64,000 nucleotides of DNA from Pedobacter chitinilyticus (GTDB taxonomy: Bacteria > Bacteroidota > Bacteroidia > Sphingobacteriales > Sphingobacteriaceae): the NCBI RefSeq assembly GCF_003313385.1, contig NZ_QMHN01000001.1, forward strand, positions 1 through 64,000, written 5' to 3'. The notes under the pieces were generated by a model, which did not search any database, was not told the DNA's origin, and saw nothing but the letters and a program-made list of their open reading frames with translations. This document shows, one piece after another, positions 35,867 to 45,700 of this stretch. How positions within the stretch are numbered: position 1 is the stretch's first letter; each line of letters opens with the position of its first letter. A program made the position numbers and the translations under genes.

Positions 35867-36349
35867 TTATTTTTGAGTTAAAATAGTAGTCAATTGTTGT
35901 TTAATACGATGAAGTTTAACGGTAGTGTTGCCTTTGGATAACCCCATCATTTCGCTGATTTCAGTATTGTCAAAGCCGTCAAGATGTAACATGATGATAC
36001 TTCGGTCTATTTCTGCCAATTGTTTAATGGCACGATATAAAAAATCAGCTCTTTCCGAGAGTTCTGCTAGTTCAAAAGCTATATGCTCTTGTAGGGTGGT
36101 ACTCTCTTTGATTTGATTGGCTTTTTTACGCTTGCTCAGAAAGGTGAGTGCTACATTTAGGCTAATTCGGTAAAGCCAAGTTGAAAATTTTGCTTTGCCT
36201 TCAAATCTTGAATAAGCACTCCAACTTTGCAGTACAATTTCCTGATAAAGGTCTTTACGGTCCTCAAAATCGTCAGCATATAAGTTGACCACCTTGAGGA
36301 TAATTCCTTTATGTTCTTCAATCTTTTGGAGATAAGCTTTCTCGGTCAT
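35867..36349 (-). CDS. ECF-family RNA polymerase sigma factor
   Basis: The 160-residue protein contains sigma region 2 (about 20-85, DLYQEIVLQSW and FSTWLYRISLN) and region 4 (about 105-158, EIDRSIIMLHLDGFDNTEIS and GNTTVKLHRIK). Regions 1 and 3 are absent, as in ECF factors. Its ATG overlaps the stop of the 63-residue gene (TAATG), and the probable anti-sigma gene follows by 1 nt. It may recognise the two TGTAA/TACTAA elements here. Confidence 0.92.
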   Translation of the reverse strand: MTEKAYLQKIEEHKGIILKVVNLYADDFEDRKDLYQEIVLQSWSAYSRFEGKAKFSTWLYRISLNVALTFLSKRKKANQIKESTTLQEHIAFELAELSERADFLYRAIKQLAEIDRSIIMLHLDGFDNTEISEMMGLSKGNTTVKLHRIKQQLTTILTQK

Positions 36350-36540
36350 TATTTCTTTGCCTTTGAAATTCGATTGGCTTTAAATTCATGGTATAGTTGA
36401 ACTGCTACAATGATAAAAGAAATAGTTGCGACTGCCAACATTGGATACTTCAATATTGGTGGCATTTCTGTAGTTGACAGAATAAGGATAAGAAAAGCTG
36501 TTAAAGCAATTTTGCTAGGTTTTTTCTCTGTTGTGCTCAT
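36349..36540 (-). CDS. Small membrane protein B, first gene of the ECF operon
   Basis: A 63-residue protein with an N-terminal STTEKKPSK segment, two hydrophobic helices (about 11-23 and 30-48) and a basic tail RISKAKK. It resembles the 61-residue protein at 35014 in size, topology and the KYPMLA motif. It overlaps the sigma gene, so they are co-expressed. Confidence 0.7.
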   Translation of the reverse strand: MSTTEKKPSKIALTAFLILILSTTEMPPILKYPMLAVATISFIIVAVQLYHEFKANRISKAKK

Positions 36541-36564
36541 GTTTAAACTGTTTAATTTGTACAG

Positions 36565-36593
36565 TTAGTAAGCAGTAGCACTGAAAAATTACA
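36565..36593 (-). promoter_or_regulatory. Candidate ECF-type promoter, copy 2
   Basis: TGTAA (36593-36589), 18 bp, TACTAA (36570-36565), ending 24 nt before the ATG of small membrane protein B. Compare 35228-35255. Confidence 0.45.
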
Positions 36594-36666
36594 GAGAATG
36601 AAAAAAAATCTAAAAGTAGTAAGGTTGTCTAAATCCGATAACAGGTAGTTTAAGTATTAGATTTTA

Positions 36667-36757
36667 ACCTTTGCGTCACCTTGCGAAACCTTCCAAAACC
36701 TTTGCGGTTAAATTTATTTCTCGCAAAGAAAAGAAGAGTAACGCTAAGAGCGCAAAG
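36667..36757. repeat. Degenerate copy of the CTTTGCG...CGCAAAG repeat
   Basis: CGCTAAGAGCGCAAAG at 36742-36757 differs by one base from the arm at 42545-42560. The left side (36669 on) keeps CCTTTGCGTC but is eroded. It lies in the gap between the ECF operon and the GH20 gene. Confidence 0.6.
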
Positions 36758-36783
36758 ATTTTTCGTTATGGTGAAAAATAGAT

Positions 36784-38457
36784 TTAATTCGCAGCTGGAT
36801 TAAGGTATCTTTTACTATAAGTAATCCCCATTAAATCGTAGCGTTTAAACTGAGTTTTCAATCTATTTAAAAAGTCTGCATAGTTCTTTTGCTCTTTTTG
36901 TGACCATTGGATTTCGCTTAGTGCATCCATTCTAGGGAACAACATATATTCAACTTTGGCAGGGCTGGCAATATATTCCGACCATAAATTACCTTGGGCA
37001 CCCCAAATGTATTTTGCCTGCTCTGCATTAAGCTCTGCTGGCACAGGCTCGTAGTTGTAAACGGTTTCAAGTGGTAAGAATTTATTAGCCGCTAAACTAT
37101 CCTCTTTCATAAATTGCTTATGATTAAGGTATAGTTTTTCTTCAGGGCTCATCACTACTTTTTGTTTAACTTTTGCTGCGGCAATGCCACCTTTTTCGCC
37201 ACGCCAGCTCATTACCACTGCATTTGGAGCTAGGCCCCCATCTAAAATCTCATCCCAGCCAATAATGGTTTTGCCTTTGCTGTTCACAAATTTCTCAATA
37301 CGGTGAATGAAATAACTTTGTAACGCCACTTCGTCTTTGAAGCCTTTCTCCTTCATGATTTTTTGGGTTTCGGCAGATTGTTTCCACCACACTTTTGAAG
37401 CCTCGTCGCCACCAATATGGATATAGGGAGAAGGGAATAAGTTCATCACTTCAGTAAGCACGTCTTCTAAAAAGGAGAATGTTTTGTCGTTAGGTTGAAA
37501 AACGTTGTTGTATTTGTTCATCATTCCCCAGGTTTCAGCCACTTTGTAGGGCTTGTTGGGTTCAGTACCAAACTCAGGATAAGCAGCCAATGCAGCCATG
37601 CTATGTGCTGGCATTTCAATTTCGGGGATAATGGTAACATATCTATCGGCCGCATACCTAATCACCTCTTTAATTTCCTCTTGGGTATAGTAACCACCAT
37701 GACGGATGCCATCTGTTTTAATCACTGCATTGGCAGGAGTAATTTTAACATCATTAGGTAAAACCTGGTATTTAATATTTTCATTTCCCTTTCCAGGCCA
37801 CAATCCGATAATGCTTCCATTGCGCCAAGCACCAATTTCAGTCAATTTGGGATACTTCTTAATTTCTATGCGCCATCCGTGGTCATCAGTTAAATGCCAG
37901 TGGAAATAGTTCATTTTACGCATAGCCAAATAATCGATGTATTTTTTAATGAAATCTATATCAAAAAAATGACGGCTTACATCCAAGTGCATTCCGCGAT
38001 AAGCAAAACGAGGATAATCGGTCACTATTACAGCTGGTATGGTTAAAGTGGCCGCTTTTGTAACAGGCAATAATTGGATTAAAGTTTGAACCCCATAAAA
38101 AACGCCACGGTTCGATGTGCCAGTTAGAGAAATGTTTTGTGAAAAAACACCTAATTCATAAGCATCATCAAATTTGTTGATGCTGGTGTTAACACTTAAA
38201 GAAATATAGTTTTCTGTAGGTTTAACTGAGGTAATGGTCAATTTAAATTGCAGATACTGCTCTAGGTAATCATTAAAGAAAACTGCGGCGCTTCTAAGCG
38301 AATCGTTCTCGATAACAATTCTGGTTTGGGTATTAATACTAAAACCTTTTTGTTGAGATTCAACTTTCAAGGATACTGGTTTAGGAATGATGTTTACTTG
38401 TGCTATTGCGCATACGGAAATCAAGGACATTAATCCTGCTAATACAATTCTCTTCAT
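36784..38457 (-). CDS. Beta-N-acetylhexosaminidase, GH20
   Basis: Secreted or periplasmic exo-glycosidase that removes terminal GlcNAc or GalNAc from chitin fragments, glycans or peptidoglycan. A signal peptide ends near IAQ (residue 20). A GH20b-like N-terminal domain (about 25-140) and the GH20 barrel follow, with HWHLTDDHGWRIEIKKYP near 188-205 and the catalytic Asp-Glu pair in GGDE at about 351-352. I use ATG 38457 rather than TTG 38463, because the TTG is part of the -7 box. No other polysaccharide-utilisation genes (SusC/SusD) are adjacent. Confidence 0.93.
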   Translation of the reverse strand: MKRIVLAGLMSLISVCAIAQVNIIPKPVSLKVESQQKGFSINTQTRIVIENDSLRSAAVFFNDYLEQYLQFKLTITSVKPTENYISLSVNTSINKFDDAYELGVFSQNISLTGTSNRGVFYGVQTLIQLLPVTKAATLTIPAVIVTDYPRFAYRGMHLDVSRHFFDIDFIKKYIDYLAMRKMNYFHWHLTDDHGWRIEIKKYPKLTEIGAWRNGSIIGLWPGKGNENIKYQVLPNDVKITPANAVIKTDGIRHGGYYTQEEIKEVIRYAADRYVTIIPEIEMPAHSMAALAAYPEFGTEPNKPYKVAETWGMMNKYNNVFQPNDKTFSFLEDVLTEVMNLFPSPYIHIGGDEASKVWWKQSAETQKIMKEKGFKDEVALQSYFIHRIEKFVNSKGKTIIGWDEILDGGLAPNAVVMSWRGEKGGIAAAKVKQKVVMSPEEKLYLNHKQFMKEDSLAANKFLPLETVYNYEPVPAELNAEQAKYIWGAQGNLWSEYIASPAKVEYMLFPRMDALSEIQWSQKEQKNYADFLNRLKTQFKRYDLMGITYSKRYLNPAAN

Positions 38458-38460
38458 ATT

Positions 38461-38490
38461 CAAAAATAGTATTTATTTATAAGTCTCCAA
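38461..38490 (-). promoter_or_regulatory. GH20 gene promoter, leaderless arrangement
   Basis: TTG (38490-38488), 19 bp, TATTTTTG (38468-38461): a full consensus promoter. Only 3 nt separate the -7 box from the ATG at 38457, so transcription should begin at about the start codon. Confidence 0.7.
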
Positions 38491-38572
38491 TTATACACTG
38501 AATGTTTTTGAGTTTTTATGCGGTTTTGTGCGTAATTTTTAATTTAACGATTTAGTAGAGAAATATTCAGCA

Positions 38573-38600
38573 AAAAAATGGAGTAGTTGTTAGCTACTCC
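38573..38600 (-). terminator. Terminator of the S41 peptidase gene
   Basis: Stem GGAGTAG (38580-38586) with CTACTCC (38594-38600), then seven T on the minus strand after one intervening A, 11 nt behind the S41 stop. Confidence 0.8.
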
Positions 38601-38611
38601 GTATATGATGT

Positions 38612-40033
38612 TTATTTATTAGTTAATACGCTTTCTGTGAATTTAATCCATTCGTTGCTTTTCACGGTATTATCGATGTAATAGTCAGGCTGAAGGCCAA
38701 TATCATCTACTACCATTCCTGGTATGCGATAGCTTTTAGATAATCCATAGTACAATTCAAAATCTGCACAAGGGAATTTAATGATGTTAACGTTTGAAAT
38801 ATCCAACATGCCAAAAGTAGTGACACCAAATAATTTTACTTTTTGACTTTGTTTTGCGGTAAGTAGGAATTGTTCGGTAGTGCTTCCATTGCCTTCATTG
38901 ATTAAAATGCCAACTTTTTGAGGGCAGTTGTATACGCTATCTTGCTTGCTGATACTTACGGGTTGTCCGTTAAGACTAACAAATTTCCCTAAAGATTGCT
39001 CTAGCAAATCATAAAATCCTTTAAAGCGCTTTCTTGAGGCCTCATCAAAATCTGGATTGTTTGCTAAATCTAGCATCCTTTGATTATTCAGTTTGGTTGA
39101 GAGGAACTCAACTCCAACATTGCGTACTGGGTTGGTATATAATAAGGGAAGAATTTCTTTAAAGCTGGCATCGCTACCACCACCGTTATTTCTTACATCA
39201 ATAATTAAATTGCGAGTGCTCGAAATAAGCGCCTTGTTTGTTTTGATTACACTATCGATAGCTTTCTTTTCACTAATTTCAAAAGAGGGGATACGAAGCA
39301 CTAAAGTGTTTGCATTAATTTTTTCAAGAAGAGGTTTTTGTGTTTTTAGTAGTTTGAGGTTTAGCTCCGTGTCTGGATCATTTTGTAAGACAGGAAAAGT
39401 TCTGGTGAAACTAAATCTGCCAAGCTGCAAGCCATTTTGGCCTTCTAAAATTGGATTGGCAAAGTTTTCTCCATCTTTATTTTTAAGGTAATATATACCG
39501 CCTTTGTCGTCAAATTTCGTTTTTAGTTCTTTAATTTTCCAATTGTCGGCGGTAGTTTCAATAATAAAACCAACATATTTATCGCCTATTTTCTTTATTC
39601 CGATTTTATAGGGTTCAGAAAACCATATCCCTTCAAAGCCTGGTTCCTTTTTAGTGCTAAGATATTTTTCAAATTGTTTAATATCTACCTTTACGATTTC
39701 TAAAGCCTCTGTATTATTTTTTTTAGTAATGTTTGAGCTGTCTGTACCATTAAAGCTCACCCCAATGTGGCCTTGTCTAAAAAACCTTACCCATTGGTTT
39801 AAAAGTTGCGCGCAGGCTTTATTGCTGGGTAGGTTTTTGATTTTCTCAAGGTAGGATTTATTATGGAGTTCATATAGATCTTTTCCTTTTTTAGATAAGA
39901 TGTACTGAAATCCTGCATCGTTTTCTTCGAAAGTTTTTTTCATCCAAAGAAAACTGGTTTCACAATTACAGTTTTGGGCATTTACACTATTGGCAACGAA
40001 TAGTACGGCTAAAAATAAATATAGTTTTTTCAT
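38612..40033 (-). CDS. S41-family (C-terminal processing) serine peptidase
   Basis: A 473-residue secreted protein with a signal peptide (about 1-19, ending VNAQ). Residues 20-200 form a variable domain. The S41 core follows: LVLRIPSF, LIIDVRNNGGGSD near 275-287, and the Ser-bearing NEGNGSTTEQFLLTAKQS near 382-400. No PDZ domain is obvious. Bacteroidota encode many such lone S41 peptidases; substrate unknown. Monocistronic. Confidence 0.85.
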   Translation of the reverse strand: MKKLYLFLAVLFVANSVNAQNCNCETSFLWMKKTFEENDAGFQYILSKKGKDLYELHNKSYLEKIKNLPSNKACAQLLNQWVRFFRQGHIGVSFNGTDSSNITKKNNTEALEIVKVDIKQFEKYLSTKKEPGFEGIWFSEPYKIGIKKIGDKYVGFIIETTADNWKIKELKTKFDDKGGIYYLKNKDGENFANPILEGQNGLQLGRFSFTRTFPVLQNDPDTELNLKLLKTQKPLLEKINANTLVLRIPSFEISEKKAIDSVIKTNKALISSTRNLIIDVRNNGGGSDASFKEILPLLYTNPVRNVGVEFLSTKLNNQRMLDLANNPDFDEASRKRFKGFYDLLEQSLGKFVSLNGQPVSISKQDSVYNCPQKVGILINEGNGSTTEQFLLTAKQSQKVKLFGVTTFGMLDISNVNIIKFPCADFELYYGLSKSYRIPGMVVDDIGLQPDYYIDNTVKSNEWIKFTESVLTNK

Positions 40034-40073
40034 GATTTTATTTGAGAGCTGCGAATTTAAGGTTTTTAGGAAT

Positions 40074-40106
40074 AAAAAAAATCCCGATAACTTTCGCTAT
40101 CGGGAT
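40074..40106 (-). terminator. Terminator of rpsA
   Basis: Perfect 9-bp stem ATCCCGATA/TATCGGGAT (40081-40089 and 40098-40106), with seven T following on the minus strand. Confidence 0.85.
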
Positions 40107-40132
40107 TTATATTTATAGGTTGGTTAAAAGAA

Positions 40133-42064
40133 TTAGCCCTTAGCTTTTTTCTCTTCGCCTTCCATTTGTGATTTCAATTGAGCCAATACATCAAGATCAC
40201 CTAATGTTGATTTCTCTACTGAATCTTTCACTTTTTTAACGGCTGTGTTAGCTGCTTTAGCTTCTTTTTTCTTAGTAGCTCTCTCTTCAGCAACAACCTC
40301 AGCTTTAGCTTCTTCCCAGATACGAGCGTGAGAAACTACGATACGTTTAGCATCTTTGTTGAATTCAATGATTTTGAAGTCAGCAGTTTCTTCAGCTTTC
40401 AAAGTAGTACCATCTTCTTTAGCCATGTGTTTTGTTGGAACAAAACCTTCAACGCCATATGGTAATGCAATTACAGCACCTTTATCGGTTACTTTAATTA
40501 CAGTTCCTTGGTGAATTGAATCTAAAGTGAAGATTGTCTCGAAAGTATCCCAAGGGTTTTCTTCCAATTGTTTGTGACCTAAAGATAATTTGCGGTTGTC
40601 AACATCAAGTTCTAAAACTACCACATCTAAAGTATCACCAACTTTGGTAAACTCGTTAGGGTGATTGATTTTTTTGCTCCAAGAAAGATCAGAAATGTGA
40701 ATTAATCCGTCAATTCCTTCTTCAATTTCAACAAATACACCAAAGTTAGTCATGTTTTTAACAACAGCTTGGTGTTTGCTTCCAACTGGATATCTTTCAG
40801 CAACATTTTGCCAAGGATCTTGAGTTAATTGTTTAATACCCAAGCTCATTTTGCGCTCATCGCGGTCTAAAGTTAATACTTCAGCTTCGATTTCATCACC
40901 AACTTTCAAGAACTCTTGTGGAGAACGTAAGTTTTGTGACCAGCTCATTTCTGAAACGTGGATTAAACCTTCAACACCAGGGATGATTTCTAAGAAAGCA
41001 CCGTAATCTGCAACAGTTACAATTTTGCCTTTTACCTTAGAACCTACTTGAATAGCAGTATCTAAATTCTCCCAAGGGTGAGCAGTTAATTGTTTCAAGC
41101 CTAAAGCGATACGTTTTTTCTCATCGTCAAAGTCTAAAACAACCACGTTGATTTTTTGGTCTAATGCCAATACTTCTTTTGGATGCTCTATGCGGCCCCA
41201 AGAAATATCAGTAATGTGTAATAGACCATCTACGCCACCAAGATCGATGAATACACCGAAGTCAGTGATATTTTTAACAGTACCTTCAAGTACTTGTCCT
41301 TTTTCTAATTTAGAAACGATTTCTGATTTTTGTGATTCTAGATCGTCCTCAATCAATACTTTGTGCGATACTACCACGTTTTTGAACTCATGGTTAATTT
41401 TAACCACTTTGAATTCCATAGTTTTACCTACGTAAACATCGTAATCGCGGATTGGTTTGATGTCGATTTGAGAACCAGGTAAGAATGCCTCAACACCCAT
41501 GATGTCAACAATAAGACCACCTTTAGTACGGCTCTTAACAAAACCGTTGATGATTGTGTCGTTATCAAGTGCTTCGTTGATAAGCTCCCAAGAACGTTGG
41601 GTTTTAGCTCTCTTACGAGATAAGATTAATTGGCCATTAGCATCTTCAGGTGCTTCTACAAACACGTCAACTTTATCGCCAATTTTCAAATCAGGTAGAT
41701 CTCTGAACTCAGAAGCAGAAACTAAACCGTCAGATTTGAAACCTACGTTTAATACTACGTCTTTGTTGTTGATAGATACTACAGTACCAGAGATGATTTC
41801 ACCTTGGTTGATTTGATTGAAAGTATCGGTATACATTGCTTCAAACTTTTTACGGTCTTCGTCATTGTAGTTACCAAAAACTTTGTCGTCTGCATCCCAG
41901 TCAAAATCTTGATCTGGAGTTGCCAATTGTGATTTGATCTGCTCGATCGATACCGAATCAGCTTCTGACTCGATAGTTTCTTTTTGGTTCAAACGGGCGT
42001 CTGCACCTTGCAATTCGGCTGTTTTAGCCTCTAGTTCTTTTTCTGCTACTTGTTTTTTAGCCAT
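40133..42064 (-). CDS. rpsA: 30S ribosomal protein S1
   Basis: RNA-binding ribosomal protein that helps mRNA docking. The 643-residue chain has an acidic N-terminal extension (about 1-85), six S1/OB-fold repeats (with repeated GVFV-ID/E, GLIHISDLSW and KxSLGxKQL patterns) and a Lys/Glu-rich tail. It is longer than the E. coli protein because of both extensions, as is usual in Bacteroidota. AAGGAG lies 11 nt before the ATG. Monocistronic between its own promoter and terminator. Confidence 0.96.
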   Translation of the reverse strand: MAKKQVAEKELEAKTAELQGADARLNQKETIESEADSVSIEQIKSQLATPDQDFDWDADDKVFGNYNDEDRKKFEAMYTDTFNQINQGEIISGTVVSINNKDVVLNVGFKSDGLVSASEFRDLPDLKIGDKVDVFVEAPEDANGQLILSRKRAKTQRSWELINEALDNDTIINGFVKSRTKGGLIVDIMGVEAFLPGSQIDIKPIRDYDVYVGKTMEFKVVKINHEFKNVVVSHKVLIEDDLESQKSEIVSKLEKGQVLEGTVKNITDFGVFIDLGGVDGLLHITDISWGRIEHPKEVLALDQKINVVVLDFDDEKKRIALGLKQLTAHPWENLDTAIQVGSKVKGKIVTVADYGAFLEIIPGVEGLIHVSEMSWSQNLRSPQEFLKVGDEIEAEVLTLDRDERKMSLGIKQLTQDPWQNVAERYPVGSKHQAVVKNMTNFGVFVEIEEGIDGLIHISDLSWSKKINHPNEFTKVGDTLDVVVLELDVDNRKLSLGHKQLEENPWDTFETIFTLDSIHQGTVIKVTDKGAVIALPYGVEGFVPTKHMAKEDGTTLKAEETADFKIIEFNKDAKRIVVSHARIWEEAKAEVVAEERATKKKEAKAANTAVKKVKDSVEKSTLGDLDVLAQLKSQMEGEEKKAKG

Positions 42065-42099
42065 TAATTAATTATCTCCTTTTTCCCTGTTAGGGACGG

Positions 42100-42129
42100 C
42101 AAAGGTACGGATATTTTTAAAAAACCAAA
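42100..42129 (-). promoter_or_regulatory. rpsA promoter
   Basis: TTTG (42129-42126), 18 bp, TACCTTTG (42107-42100) on the minus strand, matching the consensus fully. The leader is about 30 nt and carries AAGGAG. Confidence 0.75.
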
Positions 42130-42317
42130 ACTATTTTGAAATAAATATGGCTGATATTTAATGGATTAAAATTTGCTTTAAGGGTTTTTAGGTCTTTTGC
42201 GTGTCCCATCGTCTGGAACTTATTTAAAGATATATTCTTTTTTGGAAAATCAAGTTAGTAATCAATGGCAAATACAGCCCCGCTATCCGCTGCAATCTTT
42301 TTGTCAAGCTTTTGCTG

Positions 42318-42413
42318 TTATTCCGAGGAACGAGGAATCTACTTCTGTAATGCTTTAGTCTGTAGATTCTTCGCTACCGAATAGTCGGTACAGGTGCGCT
42401 CAGAATGACATAA
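42318..42413. repeat. Interspersed palindrome (ATTCCGAGGAACGAG family), copy 1
   Basis: Starts with TTATTCCGAGGAACGAGG and ends with GCGCTCAGAATGACA; AATCTAC near the left pairs with GTAGATT inside. It matches the second copy at 42647-42722 along most of its length, apart from an insertion of about 20 nt near 42377-42396. Confidence 0.8.
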
Positions 42414-42473
42414 AACAAAAAGTATTTTCGCTGCTATCGGGTTTAAATAACTCAAGACTGTATAAAAAGCAAA

Positions 42474-42560
42474 CTTTGCGTTCTTAGCGTAACGCTTATT
42501 TTTCTTAGCGGTTATTTTTATCACCGCGAAGGTTTGTAAAGAACCGCTAAGAACGCAAAG
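42474..42560. repeat. Interspersed palindrome (CTTTGCGTTCTTAGCG family)
   Basis: Perfect 16-bp arms 42474-42489 and 42545-42560, with a further TTAGCGGTT/AACCGCTAA pair inside. Related sequence at 36667-36757. Confidence 0.85.
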
Positions 42561-42646
42561 ACTTTGCAACCTCATAAGTTTTACGAACCGTAGATTTCCC
42601 TTTGCGCCATGCCCATTAAACCTATGAGGGTTTATTAACTTCTTGC

Positions 42647-42722
42647 TGTCATTCCGAGGAACGAGAAATCTTTTTTAAGTGATGCTTTAATATTGAGATT
42701 CTTCACTACGCTCAGAATGACA
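42647..42722. repeat. Interspersed palindrome (ATTCCGAGGAACGAG family), copy 2
   Basis: TGTCATTC at the left end pairs with GAATGACA at the right end, and AAATCT with AGATTC-type sequence inside. With the other elements it fills the 705-bp gene-free gap 42065-42769 between rpsA and pyc. Confidence 0.8.
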
Positions 42723-42769
42723 AAACGTTTAAAGGGCAAGCCTTCGAGGTTTTCCTCCAAAAGCCATAT

Positions 42770-45700
42770 TTACTCCAGTTCTATCACCATATCATTCTGG
42801 TCCACCATTGTATTCGCGCTTAACACTACTCGCTTCACCTTGCCCGCAGAAGGCGAAGATACCGTACTTTCCATTTTCATCGCTTCTATTACAAACAATG
42901 GCGTGCCAGATTTAACCTCGTCTCCTTCTTTAACCATTACACTAGCTAGGCTGCCCTGCAGGGGTGCGCCAATTTGTTTGTTCGGGTCAGTTGCCTTTTC
43001 ATGGATCGGCTTTAACGAAGTAATCGAGTTGTCCTTTATTTTTATGGTTCGGTTAGTGCCGTTAAGTTCAAATGTTACCGTACGCAAACCCTCTTCATCA
43101 GCACTAGATACATAAATAAGCTTCACATGGATCACAATACCTTTCCTCAATTGAATGCGCAACTCTTGTCCAGTTTCTAGCGGATAGAAAAACGCTGGGG
43201 TAGGAATTTCAGTCACTACGCCGTAATTCTCTTTATGATGGTAATATTCATCGTATACCTTTGGAAACATCTCATACGAAAGATAATCCAAGAAACTGCT
43301 TTCTGGATATTTTTCATAAAACCCATTGCTCGAAGCCGTAATGTCTACATCAGGTAACAGTTGCGCTTTAGGGGCGGGTATTTCTTTTTCATTTCGTAGC
43401 ACAATATTCCTGAGCTTCTCTGGAAATCCGCCAAATGGCACGCCTAAATCTCCCTTAAAAAAGCCTACTACCGAGGCAGGGAACGAGTGATTTTGGTTTT
43501 CGTCAAGCACATCATCTGCACTCAAACTATTTGCAGTCATAAATAATGCCATATCACCAACCACTTTGCTACTAGGCGTTACCTTCACAATATCACCAAA
43601 CAATTGGTTAACTGTGGTGTAATTCTCTTTAATTTTAGCAATCTGATGCCCTAAACCAACACCTTCCGCCTGTTGACGCAAATTCGAATATTGGCCGCCA
43701 GGTATTTCGTTGTCATAAACTTCTGCTGTAGACGATTTCAAATCAGATTCGAAAGGATAGTACATTTCCCTTACCGCTTCCCAATAGTTACTGTAGTCGT
43801 TTAAGCTTTTAATGTTCAATTGGTTTTCGCGTACATTTCCTTTCATCAAAGCAGCCATAGAATTTAAGCTTGGTTGCGATGTTGTTCCACTGAAGGAGGC
43901 CAAAGCGCAATCAATACTATCAATGCCTGCTTCAATCGCTTTTAAATAGGTGGCAATTTGAGTACCTGCTGTATCGTGCGTATGCAACGCAATAGGAATA
44001 TTTACATTTTCGCGAAGTGCAGGAATCAATACTTCAGCAGCATTTGGCTTTAATAAACCTGCCATATCTTTGATGGCCAACATATGAGCGCCCGCATCTT
44101 CCAGTCTTTTCGCTAAATCTACGTAGTAATTAAGGTTGTACTTATTGTGGTCTTTCCTCAACACATCGCCAGTATAGCATAAACATGCTTGGGCGATGGC
44201 TTGCGTATCTTCTGAAACATATTTAATGGCAGGCAACATTGATTCGATGTTGTTAAGTGAATCAAATATCCTGAAAATATCGATGCCGTTTTCCCAAGCT
44301 TTGGCCACAAATTGTTGGATAATGTTACGCGGGTAGGCCGAATAACCGACAGCGTTACTGCCTCTAAATAACATTTGTAACAAAATGTTTGGCATGGCTG
44401 CTCTTATTTTTTGGAGTCGTTCCCAAGGACATTCATGCAAAAAGCGTAAGGCAACATCAAAGGTGGCACCGCCCCAAACTTCTGCTGAAAAGATTTCTGG
44501 ATTTTCTAAGGCGAAACCATCGGCGACCGCCAAAATATCTTTAGAGCGCATGCGGGTAGCCACCAACGATTGATGGGCATCCCTAAAAGTAGTGTCAGTA
44601 TATTGAATTTGCTGACCTTCCCTTATTTTCTGTAGGAAAGCGGTTCTGCCAATCTCTGTCAATAGGTCTTTAGATCCTTTTGGATGCTGCCCTGTAAAAT
44701 TTGTAGATGGTATGATTGGTGTCCTGAACTTTTTGTTAGGCTCAAAGTTTTTCACATCAGGGTGGCCATTAACTTTGATATTCCCTAAATAGCGAAGGAG
44801 CTTGGTTGAGCTATCCTTTAGTTTTTTGACTTTAAAAAGTTGTTGATGTTGGTCGATGAAGTTAACGGTACATTCGCCTTTGATAAACTTCTCATGAGTA
44901 ATTACATTTTGGAGGAATAAGATATTGGTAGTTACGCCCCTGATTTTAAATTCAGATAGTGAACGATGAAGCCTTTTGGCTACGCTGGATAAAGTTCTAC
45001 CACTAGCGGTGACCTTTACAATCATCGAATCAAAGAAAGGGGATATTTTCATGCCTTGGTAAGCACTGCCTTCATCCAACCTGATTCCAAATCCACCAGC
45101 ATTTCTGTAGGCGATTAAAGTTCCATAATCTGGCTTAAAACCATTTTCTGGGTCTTCTGTGGTGATACGGCATTGAATAGCAAAGCCATTGATGTGCACA
45201 CTCTCTTGATTGGGAATACGTATTTTCGGGTCCGAAAGTGATACGCCTTGAGCAATTAGCAATTGGTTTCTTACAATATCAATCCCCGTAATTTCTTCGG
45301 TTACAGTATGTTCTACTTGTATTCGAGGGTTGACCTCTATAAAATATACACGGTTGTCCTGGTCAACTAAAAACTCCACGGTACCCGCATTATTATAATT
45401 TACCGCTTTGGCAATAGCAATGGCATAACCGTAAATTTCATCTTTCGTTTCTTGGGGCAGGTTAGGGGCGGGGGCTATTTCTACCACTTTCTGAAAACGG
45501 CGTTGCACCGAGCAATCTCTCTCAAACAAATGGACAATATTGCCATAGTTATCGGCCAGTAACTGTACCTCGATGTGTTTGGGCGCTTCAATAAACTTTT
45601 CAATAAAAATAGTGCCGTCGCCAAAAGCTTTGAGCGCTTCACTTGAAGCTTCTTTAAATGAGGAAAGCACGGTGTCTCTTTCCCTCACTACACGCATACC

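Noticed and set aside
28233..36540. Genomic island or mobile element around the AraC and ECF genes
   Set aside because: No integrase, transposase, tRNA or flanking direct repeats are visible and the base composition does not obviously change.
42339..42575. 78-residue minus-strand frame in the rpsA-pyc gap
   Set aside because: It is made up of the palindromic repeats themselves and shows no protein-like pattern.
42318..42722. Possible CRISPR array in the rpsA-pyc gap
   Set aside because: Only two similar copies exist, each is itself a long palindrome, and there is no regular repeat-spacer spacing and no cas gene nearby.
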